A DNA stretch of 64,000 nt from Glaciecola sp965660625 (GTDB taxonomy: Bacteria > Pseudomonadota > Gammaproteobacteria > Enterobacterales > Alteromonadaceae). The stretch is taken from NCBI GenBank assembly GCA_965660625.1, contig CBFIAR010000019.1:1-64000 (forward strand), in the 5' to 3' direction. The notes under the pieces were generated by a model that did no database searches, had not been told where the DNA came from, and saw only the letters and a list, made by a program, of their open reading frames with translations. The position numbers and the translations under genes were made by a program. Positions within the stretch are counted from its first letter, which is position 1, and each line of letters opens with the position of its first letter. Shown in pieces: positions 1 through 8,520 of the stretch.

Positions 1-245
1 ATGGGTAAGCTCAGAACCCATTGACGCACTGATAGCCACACAATACATCATCGACCAACAACACCGCATTTAGAGTCGAAAAATCACAAGCCGTGCCAGA
101 AACAGCATAGAACATAGCCAGTTGAGCAACTAGCTGATATACTTTTTACGACAAAGTCGCTCGGTAATTAGACCGACACAATCCCTTGATAATCACACGG
201 ATAAAGTGATCACCTAATTTGATTAGCATCTGCGTCTAGTTGATA
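1..245. other. Window edge, no gene recognised
   Basis: This stretch lies downstream of the BLUF gene. I found no convincing coding sequence. A 34-codon minus-strand ORF (115 to 11) has no recognisable family and no clear ribosome binding site, so it is not called. No terminator-like hairpin with a T run was seen. Confidence 0.4.
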
Positions 246-695
246 CTAAGATGGTCTATCTAAAACTGATTGATGTTGACTGACCATCTGATCTAAAACG
301 CTGACAAGGTCCCGCCCCGTCTCCTTCATTTTAAGCTCATCCTTAGACTGAAGAAGGCCATCGATATCAAAACGCATCTTATCTTCGACACCTGCTAGCG
401 CCATTGCCCAATCGCCAAAACCGCGTGATTCGATCTCATTAAAGTGAAGAACGGTGACAGCGCCGTGACGATTATCCATCTGAATAGTTTCGAACAACTC
501 CTCAAGCGTATCTTCCTCGCCTTCCAATACTTGGCAAAAATACCCTCCTGAGTAGAGTAGCGCTCCGGTCACATTAAGTGCTTCATTGTTTTTGCGAGCC
601 GACGCCAGAATATTTTCAATTTGTGCTTCTACTTCTTCACGCGCACCCGGAATTGTGTTTTTGCTGATGTAAGCGATGCTATAGAGGTCAGACAT
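246..695 (-). CDS. BLUF-domain blue-light photoreceptor (stand-alone)
   Basis: The 149-residue protein is a BLUF domain with a short C-terminal helix region. BLUF domains bind FAD non-covalently and sense blue light by rearranging hydrogen bonds around the flavin. The key residues are in place by alignment with AppA-type BLUFs: Tyr9 in AYIS, Asn37 ahead of TGALLY, Gln55 in FCQVLEG, and Trp96 and Met98 in DWAM. No output domain is fused to it. The start is supported by an AAAGGT-like ribosome site about 9 bases upstream. It sits 5 bases after the stop of the EAL-domain gene, so the two are almost certainly co-transcribed and the BLUF protein probably modulates cyclic-di-GMP turnover in trans. 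The family call is firm; the partnership is inferred. Confidence 0.93.
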   Translation of the reverse strand: MSDLYSIAYISKNTIPGAREEVEAQIENILASARKNNEALNVTGALLYSGGYFCQVLEGEEDTLEELFETIQMDNRHGAVTVLHFNEIESRGFGDWAMALAGVEDKMRFDIDGLLQSKDELKMKETGRDLVSVLDQMVSQHQSVLDRPS

Positions 696-700
696 TTTAA

Positions 701-2044
701 TTATACCTTTGTATTTTTTTCGAATGATTTAGCAAACTGCACCGCGTCATCAACAGGCAGTGGTTTAGAAAAATGGTAGCCCTGAATCAGGCTTGCACCG
801 GCGTTACAAACTATTTTAAGCTGAACTTCGCTCTCAACGCCTTCAACAATGGGGGTAAGATTCATGGAATCCGCAAGCGATAATATTGAATTTGTCATTT
901 TAATCGCTCTTTCGCTCTCAACTTTATCTTCACCACCGATGTGTTGAACAAACGAACGATCGAGTTTTATGAAATCAAGTGGCAAATCATTCAACTGCGT
1001 GAGCGATGAGTAACCCGTACCGAAGTCATCAAGGGACAGTTTGAATCCCATCTCCTTTAATTTAGCGACAGTCTCTATCATCTTTGCACCTAAGGCCGCT
1101 GACTCAGTAATTTCAACCTTTACCAATTGAGGATCAATACCTGAGGAACTTATTGCATCTTGTGCTGTTGTGAGCAGAATATCTGGGTGAATAAATTGAG
1201 TCGGAGACACATTAATGCTGACACCGATGGACGTACCATCACTGGTCTTTGGAAAGCTGGCAGCGTCCTCACACGCTTTTTTAAAGACCCAACTACCCAA
1301 CACATCCAAAACCTGTATAGATTCAGCCATTGGTATAAACTCTGCAGGTGACACAAAGCCTCGAGTGGGATGTTGCCAGCGTATTAGTGCTTCAAACGCA
1401 ATAACCTTATGGGAAGTCACATCGACGATTGGCTGATATAACAAGCGAAATTCGCTATTGCTAATTCCTCGATGCAGTTCAGCATGATTGTTAATAAGCG
1501 AAACACGCAGGTCATTTTCAAGTTTGTGAGATGCCCGCGCTTCCGTTTTGTAGGTTTCGTTGTAGAAACAAGCGTTAACTTGGTCTTTTTTGGCACGATG
1601 TAGTGCTATTTCGGCCTTATTAAGTAGTATCGCCGGTGACTCGCTACCGGTCTCAGCAACCGCGCTACCAATCCGAACACCAAGTACAATGATTTCGCCT
1701 CGCATCGCTAGGGGACGTTGAGTGAAATCGTTAACAAGACTTATCTGTTCGGCAAGATCGAAGTCGCCAAGGAACAGTAGGCAAAAATGATCCCCATGTG
1801 TCCGAGCTATGAGCAAAGCGTTAGTAAAAATTTTTTGGAGACGTTTAGCCGTCATTAATATGACCTTGTCGCCCAATGCTGCACCTACACTGTCAGTCAC
1901 AGTTGAGAACCTTGACATAGCAAGAAGTAGTACACCTATTTTTTGGTCCCCAGAGATACTTTCAAGTTCCCTCAGCTTCTTTTCTAATCCTATGCGATTA
2001 GCCAGCCCGGTTAGAATGTCGGTATACTCTTTAGCATCACTCAT
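701..2044 (-). CDS. GGDEF (degenerate)-EAL cyclic-di-GMP phosphodiesterase
   Basis: This 447-residue protein has no signal peptide or membrane segment, so it is probably cytoplasmic. Residues about 8-165 form a GGDEF fold, but the active-site motif is HGDHF (83-87), which should abolish diguanylate cyclase activity. Residues about 190-440 form an EAL domain that looks catalytically complete: E218-A-L-I-R, Asn278, Glu311 in VEITES, the DDFGTGYSS loop from 339, Lys360, Glu401 and the QGYHFSKP end. It is therefore a likely c-di-GMP phosphodiesterase. The downstream neighbour is a separate BLUF sensor, giving a two-gene version of the fused BLUF-EAL proteins such as BlrP1 and YcgF. Enzymatic activity is inferred from the residues only. 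Confidence 0.92.
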   Translation of the reverse strand: MSDAKEYTDILTGLANRIGLEKKLRELESISGDQKIGVLLLAMSRFSTVTDSVGAALGDKVILMTAKRLQKIFTNALLIARTHGDHFCLLFLGDFDLAEQISLVNDFTQRPLAMRGEIIVLGVRIGSAVAETGSESPAILLNKAEIALHRAKKDQVNACFYNETYKTEARASHKLENDLRVSLINNHAELHRGISNSEFRLLYQPIVDVTSHKVIAFEALIRWQHPTRGFVSPAEFIPMAESIQVLDVLGSWVFKKACEDAASFPKTSDGTSIGVSINVSPTQFIHPDILLTTAQDAISSSGIDPQLVKVEITESAALGAKMIETVAKLKEMGFKLSLDDFGTGYSSLTQLNDLPLDFIKLDRSFVQHIGGEDKVESERAIKMTNSILSLADSMNLTPIVEGVESEVQLKIVCNAGASLIQGYHFSKPLPVDDAVQFAKSFEKNTKV

Positions 2045-2689
2045 ATTGTTTTAACCTTTGGTTTAAGCAGACCGATATGTTGGTCGACAGATTGGTGAAC
2101 GTTTCTTACTAGCTGTCCTTTATTATGTTCGCTACAGCCATATGACTCGTTCGACCCGACTTCGAGAATATCTAATAAGGAGTCGTTCCAGTCCCTTCCA
2201 AATATTAAGTTCGAGCGCTGAGTCTTTTAAGCGTGTGTTGCGGCCATATTTGATTAACTCAATACGAATTTTAGGGGCGGGGCATGAGTATAAAACAAAC
2301 TAATGCTAACGACTAGCCTCTATATCATCTAAAATTAAATGCTCTTCTGTCACTCGGTGATGGAAGTACTGTTACTTTCTTGCCCATGGCAGTTATCAGC
2401 ACCCTATGCTTTATTCAAAATAAGTTTACAGGACTTTGGTCGTTTTGCTCTTGCTCATGCAGCGGTATCGGCTTTATTTAAGTGTAGTGTTGCATTGACC
2501 AATTGAATTCAAGTCTAAACCGGCTATTCAGCCAGTCGTAAAATGACATATTTAGGGATAGTTGAGCCTCTGTCACCTAAGGTATTAGACCTTTAAAAAC
2601 TGATAAAATCCGCCACAAGTTTTTGCGATAAGCGTTACACTGTTACAACCTTACTTTGTATGTTCTAGAATATTCCAATATGCATGTAT
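2045..2689. other. Intergenic stretch without a recognised gene
   Basis: About 645 bases separate the EAL gene start from the end of the decayed aldolase. Short open frames exist, for example a plus-strand 48-codon frame at 2360-2506 and a minus-strand frame of roughly 47 codons around 2140-2280. Neither matches a family I know nor has a clear ribosome site. It is unusually long and non-coding for this window. Because a broken chimeric gene lies at its right edge, it may hold eroded gene remains, but I see no direct proof. Confidence 0.4.
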
Positions 2690-3533
2690 TTAGCCTTTCA
2701 TCACAACGGTGCGATTGCCCGTCAAGAAAACCCGGCGACTAACGTGTAAGCGAATCGCCTTAGCCAACACCACACGCTCTACGTCCTGACCCACACGAAC
2801 CAAGTCTTCAGGATAAAAAGTATGATCTACATCTTGAATGCCTTGGGTAATGATCGGCCCTTCGTCTAGGTCATTATTGACATAATGTGCCGTTGCGCCC
2901 ACCATCTTTGCACCCTTTTCCCATGCTTGGTTCTCAAAACGGATACGCTTGGCATCTTCATTAGCAACTCTTGCTTGGATTTTTTCGTATACTTGTTCGG
3001 TTTGTTGGCGCTCAACGACTACCACACCGTCGTCGTCCGCTATAATTAAATCACCGGGACGTATATAAGCGCCAGCGCATGTCACAGGAACATTCACATT
3101 GGCGATAGTTTCTTTTACGGTGCCTTGAGCAAAAACTGCTTTAGACCATACAGGAAAAGCCATTTCAGTCAGTGTTGCGATATCTCTTACACCAGCATCA
3201 ATAATTAAACCTAAGACGCCTCTCGCTTTTAACGAAGTTGCTAACAAGTCTCCAAAATACCCATCAATACAAGGGCTAGTTGGAGTAACAACCAATACAT
3301 CGCCCGGCTGACATTGTTCAACCGCAACATGGATCATCCAATTGTCACCTGGTGCAACCTCACACGTGACTACAAGACCCGCTATTTTTGCAGGTCTGTA
3401 AAATGGGACGCATATAGTCAGCAAGCAAGCCCTTTCGGCCTTGAGCTTCGTGAACGGTCGCCACTTCAGCGCCTTGATAAAGCGCAAGGGTTTCTTTACT
3501 CGGTCTGGGGATATTTGTGACACAAATAGGCAT
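2690..3533 (-). pseudogene. Frameshifted 4-carboxy-4-hydroxy-2-oxoadipate aldolase joined to a PurU C-terminal fragment
   Basis: Starting at ATG 3533-3531 the frame reads like the N-terminus of the RraA-fold CHA aldolase of protocatechuate 4,5-cleavage (NIPRPS, VATVHEAQGRKG, YMRP). A run of five T on the plus strand (3385-3389, A5 on the coding strand) then shifts the frame; dropping one base restores KIAGLVVT and continues into PGDNWMIHVA, FGDLLATS, TEMAFPVWS and ADDDGVVVV. Near KRIRFEN (about 2930-2945) the aldolase match stops, about 25 residues short of its usual end. The sequence becomes the tail of formyltetrahydrofolate deformylase (GATAHYV, DLDEGPII, VLAKAIRLH, GNRTVV). The locus is thus both frameshifted and chimeric. 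A sequencing error could explain the frameshift but not the fusion. The divergent LysR gene is its likely former regulator. Confidence 0.85.
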
Positions 3534-3602
3534 GTTTGAATCTCAATTCTTAAGGATGAGATGCACTGTGTCTTACAATACAAAAAAATACTGTTTAGAA
3601 AA

Positions 3603-3632
3603 GTGACATATGCCATTAGTTTTATCTATAAT
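3603..3632 (+). promoter_or_regulatory. Putative sigma-70 promoter for the LysR gene
   Basis: A GTGACA (-35, 3603-3608) and a perfect TATAAT (-10, 3627-3632) are 18 bases apart. Transcription would begin about 24 bases before ATG 3663. This supports that ATG over the longer upstream open frame, which would overlap the promoter and the divergent aldolase start. Confidence 0.55.
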
Positions 3633-3662
3633 GATAATTTTTTGATCAGAGCATTACATTCA

Positions 3663-4886
3663 ATGTTAAATCTCAGGCATTTGTTATGTGCAATAGAAAT
3701 AAAGGATTTAGGTTCTCTAACCGCAGCGTCAAAGCACATGCATTTGTCGCAATCCGCATTAACCCAAGGTATTAATAAACTCGAAAATGTCATTGGTTTC
3801 TTACTTTTTGACCGTACCACTTCAGGGATGTTGGTGACGCCAGTGGGTGATCGATTCTTGTCTCGCGCAACACGAGCGTTTCAGCATTTACACAACTTTG
3901 CAGCTTCTATTTATCCGGCAGACAAAAACAAACGGCAGTCGTTTGTCCGCTCTGTAACTGCTAAGCAATTACAAGCCCTTGTTAAAATTGCTGAAACGCA
4001 TAGCTATACTGGTGCTGCCGAGCGTCTTAACTTAAGTCAACCGAGCCTGCATAAGTCAATTAAAAACCTTGAGCAACTATGCTCGCAAACACTTTTAAAT
4101 CGCTCCCCTGTAGGCGTAGAACCTACTTGGCGCGCCCGTCAATTAACCCGTTACGCGAGTCTGTTTTTTGTTGAAATAGAACAAGGGCTGGAAGAGTTGA
4201 GAGAATCGGACGGTCGCATGAATGGCGCTATTCGTATTGGCAGTTTACCTTTGTCAAGCTCTGCAATTGTGCCCAATGCAGTACTCTCATTATTAGAAAC
4301 CTACCCTTTAGCTCAAATTCGGATTATTGATGGCCCTTATGATGAACAATTGAATGCGCTGCTGCATGGGCAGTTAGATGTCATTGTGGGGGCCTTGCGG
4401 CATCCTATACCGCATGTTGATCTTGCTCAATATAAGTTATTTGATGACCCTTTATGCATTGTTGCAAAAGCAGATCATTTTATAACGGACGCGTTTGACT
4501 TATCTGATCAATTACTACAGGAATTAGAATGGGTGGTGCCTAGTAAGGGAGTACCTTCGCGGCAAGTGTTTGAAGATATGTTCGCTAGCCGAGGATTGCC
4601 TGTACCGATGAAAATTATCGAATGCAGTTCGTTGGCGGCAATAAGAGGAATTTTGTTGAACAGCGAGCGCGTGTCTTTCCTTCCTGCCAGACAAATGGAT
4701 ATAGAAATTAGCAATAATTTGCTGGCGGTTTGCCCCGCCTCGTTGCCCGAAACACAGCGGGAAATTGGGCTGACAGTACGCAAAGCTTGGTATCCAACAT
4801 CTGTGCAAAAGCAGTTTTTACGTATTGTTGAGTCAGCGCATTTGACTAAAAAATATCGATTGCATACCAATTATGTAACGATGTAG
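3663..4886 (+). CDS. LysR-family regulator with two tandem N-terminal winged-helix domains
   Basis: The 407-residue protein begins with two consecutive LysR-type HTH units. The first is residues about 1-65 (LTAASKHMHLSQSALTQ), the second about 100-165 (YTGAAERLNLSQPSLHKSIKNLE). A periplasmic-binding-like effector domain follows from about residue 195 (GAIRIGSLPL) to the end. Most LysR proteins are about 300 residues with one HTH, so the extra domain accounts for the extra length. ATG 3663 is chosen because a promoter lies just upstream. It is divergent from the decayed CHA aldolase with a 129-base gap, the usual layout of a LysR regulator and its target. It may sense an aromatic-degradation intermediate; the ligand is inferred. 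Confidence 0.88.
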   Translation: MLNLRHLLCAIEIKDLGSLTAASKHMHLSQSALTQGINKLENVIGFLLFDRTTSGMLVTPVGDRFLSRATRAFQHLHNFAASIYPADKNKRQSFVRSVTAKQLQALVKIAETHSYTGAAERLNLSQPSLHKSIKNLEQLCSQTLLNRSPVGVEPTWRARQLTRYASLFFVEIEQGLEELRESDGRMNGAIRIGSLPLSSSAIVPNAVLSLLETYPLAQIRIIDGPYDEQLNALLHGQLDVIVGALRHPIPHVDLAQYKLFDDPLCIVAKADHFITDAFDLSDQLLQELEWVVPSKGVPSRQVFEDMFASRGLPVPMKIIECSSLAAIRGILLNSERVSFLPARQMDIEISNNLLAVCPASLPETQREIGLTVRKAWYPTSVQKQFLRIVESAHLTKKYRLHTNYVTM

Positions 4887-4955
4887 CTTAATTAAATTAA
4901 GTGTCTATTTAATTTACCCCAGATCTGCTTAATAAATTACCATCGCATTACACTC

Positions 4956-4970
4956 AATATCACTGATATT
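4956..4970. terminator. Weak hairpin after the LysR gene
   Basis: AATATC-ACT-GATATT is a perfect 6-bp stem with a 3-base loop, 69 bases after the LysR stop. A T-rich run (CTTTTTTTCTTTT) follows about 10 bases later. The stem is AT-rich and the T run is displaced, so a terminator role is only possible. Confidence 0.3.
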
Positions 4971-5210
4971 AAGGGATGGCTTTTTTTCTTTTAAGCAATA
5001 AGCGACCAAACCTGCCATCAAACTGAGTGTAAAGCCGTTTACTGATCGGTGTCTCGCGTGCTCAATGAAAGTAGGTTGATTGCTGACCAATCACATGAGC
5101 ATCCTCAAGCCTTGAAACATAAGGCCACTCGATAATATTAACACCAGGTGTTAAATATACGGCTTAAAGTAACGCTAAGGTCAACAACCCAAACAAGCCC
5201 ACCCCTTAAA

Positions 5211-5241
5211 AACACAAATGAGAATCGTTATCATTTGTGTT
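5211..5241. promoter_or_regulatory. Fur box upstream of the siderophore receptor
   Basis: The 31-base element has arms AACACAAATGAGAA (5211-5224) and TTATCATTTGTGTT (5228-5241). They are complementary at 13 of 14 positions around a 3-base centre. The core matches the Fur consensus built from GATAAT-type hexamers. It lies about 75 bases before the receptor start, so iron-replete Fur would block transcription. Iron regulation of the receptor and of the following piuC-like gene is a confident inference. Confidence 0.85.
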
Positions 5242-5316
5242 TACAAATCAATTTAATGTCTTTATGATCGCCAACCTCAACAACACATTAATAATTAAAA
5301 AGGATCGTTGCCGATT

Positions 5317-7617
5317 ATGTCTTCTCCCCAAAACAAGCGTGTAAATCTTGGTTCTCATGCATTATTAACAACTCTCGCCCTTACAATGAGTCAAGCCTAC
5401 GCAACTGAAACCCCTCAGTGCGATGAAACTGACAAAGAGTGCAGTCAGCAGGCTATCGAATTAATCAAAGTGCACGGTGTGCGTTACTCCGCATATAACG
5501 TCAAAGAGTCAGGTGACTTGCGCAGAGTCGCAGACTTAGTCGATACCCCACAAACCATTACCGTATTAACAAAAGACCAAATTGAAGAATCTGGTAAAAC
5601 AGACTTAAAGGAAATTTTAGCTGCGCAAGCTGGCGTAACATTAGGTACGGGTGAAAATGGTAACGCCTTTGGTGACCGTTATATTATTCGTGGACACGAA
5701 GCACGCTCTGACGTTTTTGTTGATGGCTTGCGTGACCCAGGCATGACCACCCGCGAAAGCTTTGCAACGCAGCAAGTCGAAATTACCAAAGGCCCCAGCT
5801 CCACGTTCGCAGGCAGAGGCTCATCGGGCGGCGCTGTGAATAGCATTACCAAAAAAGCCTCAACGGCGTATGACTTTGGGCGCGTTGACTTGAGTGCTGG
5901 TACTGATGATCACCACAGAGTAGTGGTGGACTACAACACGCCTATCGCACCTAATTTAGCCACCCGAATCAACTTATTGAGCACCGAAGAAGACGCTCCA
6001 AATAGAGAGGGTATTGGCCGCAGCAGACAAGGTATTTTGTTATCTGGTCTTTATGATAATACCGATGATTTGCGCATTTACTCCGATCTCTATTACTTAA
6101 AAGCCGACGATACACCTGATCTAGGCAGCTACCTAGACAGCGATACCAAAACTCCCGTTGATGACATTCCAGTTTACTCACAAAGCAACGACTTCTTGGA
6201 TTCAGAGGTATTTGCTTTCACGCTTCGCACAGAATATGACATTGCCGATAATCTCAAGTTTTTCAATGCTACCCGATACGGTGAAACTACCAATGGCTAT
6301 TTATCAACAGGCGCTAACGGCAGTGTCCGAGCTGATGAAGACCCTTTCGCACCCAGCGCAAACACAATTGTGCTAAGTACGCATCAAGGCTGGCAAGAAG
6401 TAGAATACTTCGCTACTCAATTCAATTTATTCTGGGATGTGAGCACAGGCAGTATCGATCACAAGGTGTTGTTTGGCCTTCAGTTCACCGATGAAAAAGT
6501 CGACAACGGATTCTATAATCTCAGCTATAACAACGAAACTAACTGCTTCACCTCAGGTCGCAGTGGCGTTAGCGCGGGCTACTGTTTGCTTGATAAGTCT
6601 GGTGAGGTTTACCCGAATGCGAGCAACATTATTGGGCGCTCGTTTGAAAAAGGTGACTCCGACGCCTTATTTTCAGCTAAAACCGTTGCTGCTTACGTTA
6701 TGGATACCGCTACAATCAACGAGCACTGGCAGGTATTCTTTGGTTTACGCCAAGACACCATCGACTACAGCAACGATGTTGTTAGCAGAGGCGATGCGAT
6801 TGACTATGCGTATAAAGATGATTTCTACAACGGGCATTTAGGCGTGGTTTACAGTATTTTTGATGACGCTAATATTTACGCAACTTACTCCACAGCAACC
6901 AATATCAACGGTGGCGAGTCGGATTTAGGCGCAAACTGCGGGTATGGCGGATTATGCGGTGACCCAGATCAAGCAGCAATGGCCGACCCAGAAACCGTTG
7001 AAAATATTGAATTTGGAACGAAATGGTCTGTCCTAGACGAGAAGTTATTCATTGCTGCGGCTTGGTTTCAATTAACCAAATACGACGTTATGGAAAGTGT
7101 AGGCGATGCATACTCTACATTAGGCACCTTAAATACTGGTAAGAACCGCGTTGATGGTATCGAATTAGCAATGAACGGTAATTTAACCGAGCAACTTAGT
7201 GTTCAAATCAGTGCTGCTAAAATGCGCTCAAAAGTGCTCGTTTCAGTGAATGAAAGCAATGTTGGCCTTGAATTAAGTAACTTTGCGGGTGATAGTTTTT
7301 ACATGCAGCTTCGCTATCAGTTAACCGACGTCTTTGCTTTTGGCGGTGACTTTACCTATAAGGGTGAAATGTATGGCGGGCAGCCTGATACAGCGGCGTC
7401 ATTCGACAACACAAGAAATGATTACAGTATTATTGTGCCAAACTACAGTGTGGTTAATTTATTCGCTAATTATACCGTGTCTGAAAATACCACCGTTCGC
7501 GTGAACATTGGCAATGTTGCTGATACTGAATACTGGACCGCTGCCTACCGCTCAGGCGCATTTATGTATTTAGGCGATGCACGTTCGGCACGAGCCACTT
7601 TAACCTATGAGTTCTAA
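5317..7617 (+). CDS. TonB-dependent siderophore receptor, Fiu-like
   Basis: This outer-membrane receptor (766 residues from ATG 5317) imports a ferric siderophore using TonB energy. The signal peptide ends near AYA (about residue 29). The plug domain spans roughly residues 65-185 (DTPQTITVLTKDQI, YIIRGHEARSDVFVDGLRD, VEITKGPSS, GGAVNSITK). The beta barrel follows and ends in ...TYEF, the terminal Phe typical of barrel proteins. An in-frame TTG at 5308 is an alternative start, because the AAGGA site suits it better in spacing (about 5 versus 13 bases). A Fur box precedes it and a PiuC/YbiX hydroxylase follows, reproducing the fiu-ybiX pairing of E. coli. That points to a catecholate ligand, though substrate choice is inferred. 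Confidence 0.92.
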   Translation: MSSPQNKRVNLGSHALLTTLALTMSQAYATETPQCDETDKECSQQAIELIKVHGVRYSAYNVKESGDLRRVADLVDTPQTITVLTKDQIEESGKTDLKEILAAQAGVTLGTGENGNAFGDRYIIRGHEARSDVFVDGLRDPGMTTRESFATQQVEITKGPSSTFAGRGSSGGAVNSITKKASTAYDFGRVDLSAGTDDHHRVVVDYNTPIAPNLATRINLLSTEEDAPNREGIGRSRQGILLSGLYDNTDDLRIYSDLYYLKADDTPDLGSYLDSDTKTPVDDIPVYSQSNDFLDSEVFAFTLRTEYDIADNLKFFNATRYGETTNGYLSTGANGSVRADEDPFAPSANTIVLSTHQGWQEVEYFATQFNLFWDVSTGSIDHKVLFGLQFTDEKVDNGFYNLSYNNETNCFTSGRSGVSAGYCLLDKSGEVYPNASNIIGRSFEKGDSDALFSAKTVAAYVMDTATINEHWQVFFGLRQDTIDYSNDVVSRGDAIDYAYKDDFYNGHLGVVYSIFDDANIYATYSTATNINGGESDLGANCGYGGLCGDPDQAAMADPETVENIEFGTKWSVLDEKLFIAAAWFQLTKYDVMESVGDAYSTLGTLNTGKNRVDGIELAMNGNLTEQLSVQISAAKMRSKVLVSVNESNVGLELSNFAGDSFYMQLRYQLTDVFAFGGDFTYKGEMYGGQPDTAASFDNTRNDYSIIVPNYSVVNLFANYTVSENTTVRVNIGNVADTEYWTAAYRSGAFMYLGDARSARATLTYEF

Positions 7618-7640
7618 CGTATCGGCATTGACCAGAAACT

Positions 7641-7670
7641 ACGGCTTATAAATTGTGACTTATATGCCGT
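7641..7670. repeat. Inverted repeat between receptor and hydroxylase genes
   Basis: ACGGCTTATAA and TTATATGCCGT form an 11-bp stem with one mismatch around an 8-base loop. No T run follows, so it is not a typical intrinsic terminator. It could stabilise the receptor mRNA 3' end or act as a processing site. Confidence 0.4.
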
Positions 7671-7744
7671 GACTGAAGTTAAAAACTGATAAGCACTAGC
7701 GCAAACGTCATATTAACAACACACGATTTACCGGAGCTATTTTA

Positions 7745-8425
7745 ATGGTCTTGATTGAGCAGCTATTATCAAAAAAAGAAGTGCAAGAGTATCGCCAAAC
7801 TCTTGATCAATCTCCTTGGAATGATGGCAAAGGAACTGCCATGGGCATGGCGGCATCAGTCAAGCAAAACGGTCAAGCTGATGTAAACCATCCTCAAGTT
7901 CAGGAACTAACAAATAAGCTATTAGCAAGATTTGGCAGTACACCTAAACTGATTTCGGCGGTGCTTCCGCATCGCATTTTTCCACCTTGCTTTAACCGAT
8001 ACTTGCAAGGCGAAACCTATGGTTTTCATGTTGATGCTGCGATTATGCGCATGCCCAATAGCAACGACGTATTGCGTTCAGATATGTCGATGACCACTTT
8101 TTTATCCGAAGCGGACGAATATGAAGGCGGCGAACTGATCATTCAAACCGAGTTTGGTGAACAAAAAATCAAGCTCAATGCAGGGGATGCCGTTCTCTAT
8201 CCTTCCAGCAGTTTGCATAAAGTCACGCCAGTAAGCAGCGGCATCAGAGTTGCGGCAATAACTTGGATGCAAAGCCTAGTGCCCGATGCATACATGCGAA
8301 AAACCTTATATTCACTCGACCAAAGCATTCAAGGCTTGCTGGCAAACCCCGCGGTTACTCGGGAAGAGCTAGACCAACTGCATCATGTATATCACAATTT
8401 GATCCGTCAGCAATCGCAAGTATGA
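7745..8425 (+). CDS. piuC: PKHD-type Fe(II)/2-oxoglutarate hydroxylase (PiuC/YbiX)
   Basis: The 226-residue protein belongs to the YbiX/PiuC family of non-haem iron dioxygenases found beside catecholate siderophore receptors. The metal triad His95-x-Asp97 (GFHVD) and His158 (LHKV) is present, as is Arg168 for 2-oxoglutarate. Length and the PKHD-specific N-terminal PWNDG and IFPPCFNRY segments match the family. It follows the receptor by 127 bases with its own ribosome site (ggagc). The role is presumed to be in iron acquisition or processing of the siderophore or receptor; the substrate of this family is not established to my knowledge. Confidence 0.92.
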   Translation: MVLIEQLLSKKEVQEYRQTLDQSPWNDGKGTAMGMAASVKQNGQADVNHPQVQELTNKLLARFGSTPKLISAVLPHRIFPPCFNRYLQGETYGFHVDAAIMRMPNSNDVLRSDMSMTTFLSEADEYEGGELIIQTEFGEQKIKLNAGDAVLYPSSSLHKVTPVSSGIRVAAITWMQSLVPDAYMRKTLYSLDQSIQGLLANPAVTREELDQLHHVYHNLIRQQSQV

Positions 8426-8520
8426 CACAGCCATAACGAATACAGGATGAGATTGCCGTAAGATAGTGACACCAAGGATTGATTGTGAAAATATAGTATG
8501 GCTGTTTAATAAGGATTAAT

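Noticed and set aside
11..115. Minus-strand 34-codon frame at the window start
   Set aside because: Too short, without ribosome site or known family.
2360..2506. Plus-strand 48-codon frame in the 2045-2689 gap
   Set aside because: No ribosome site or family match; kept only as a note on the intergenic stretch.
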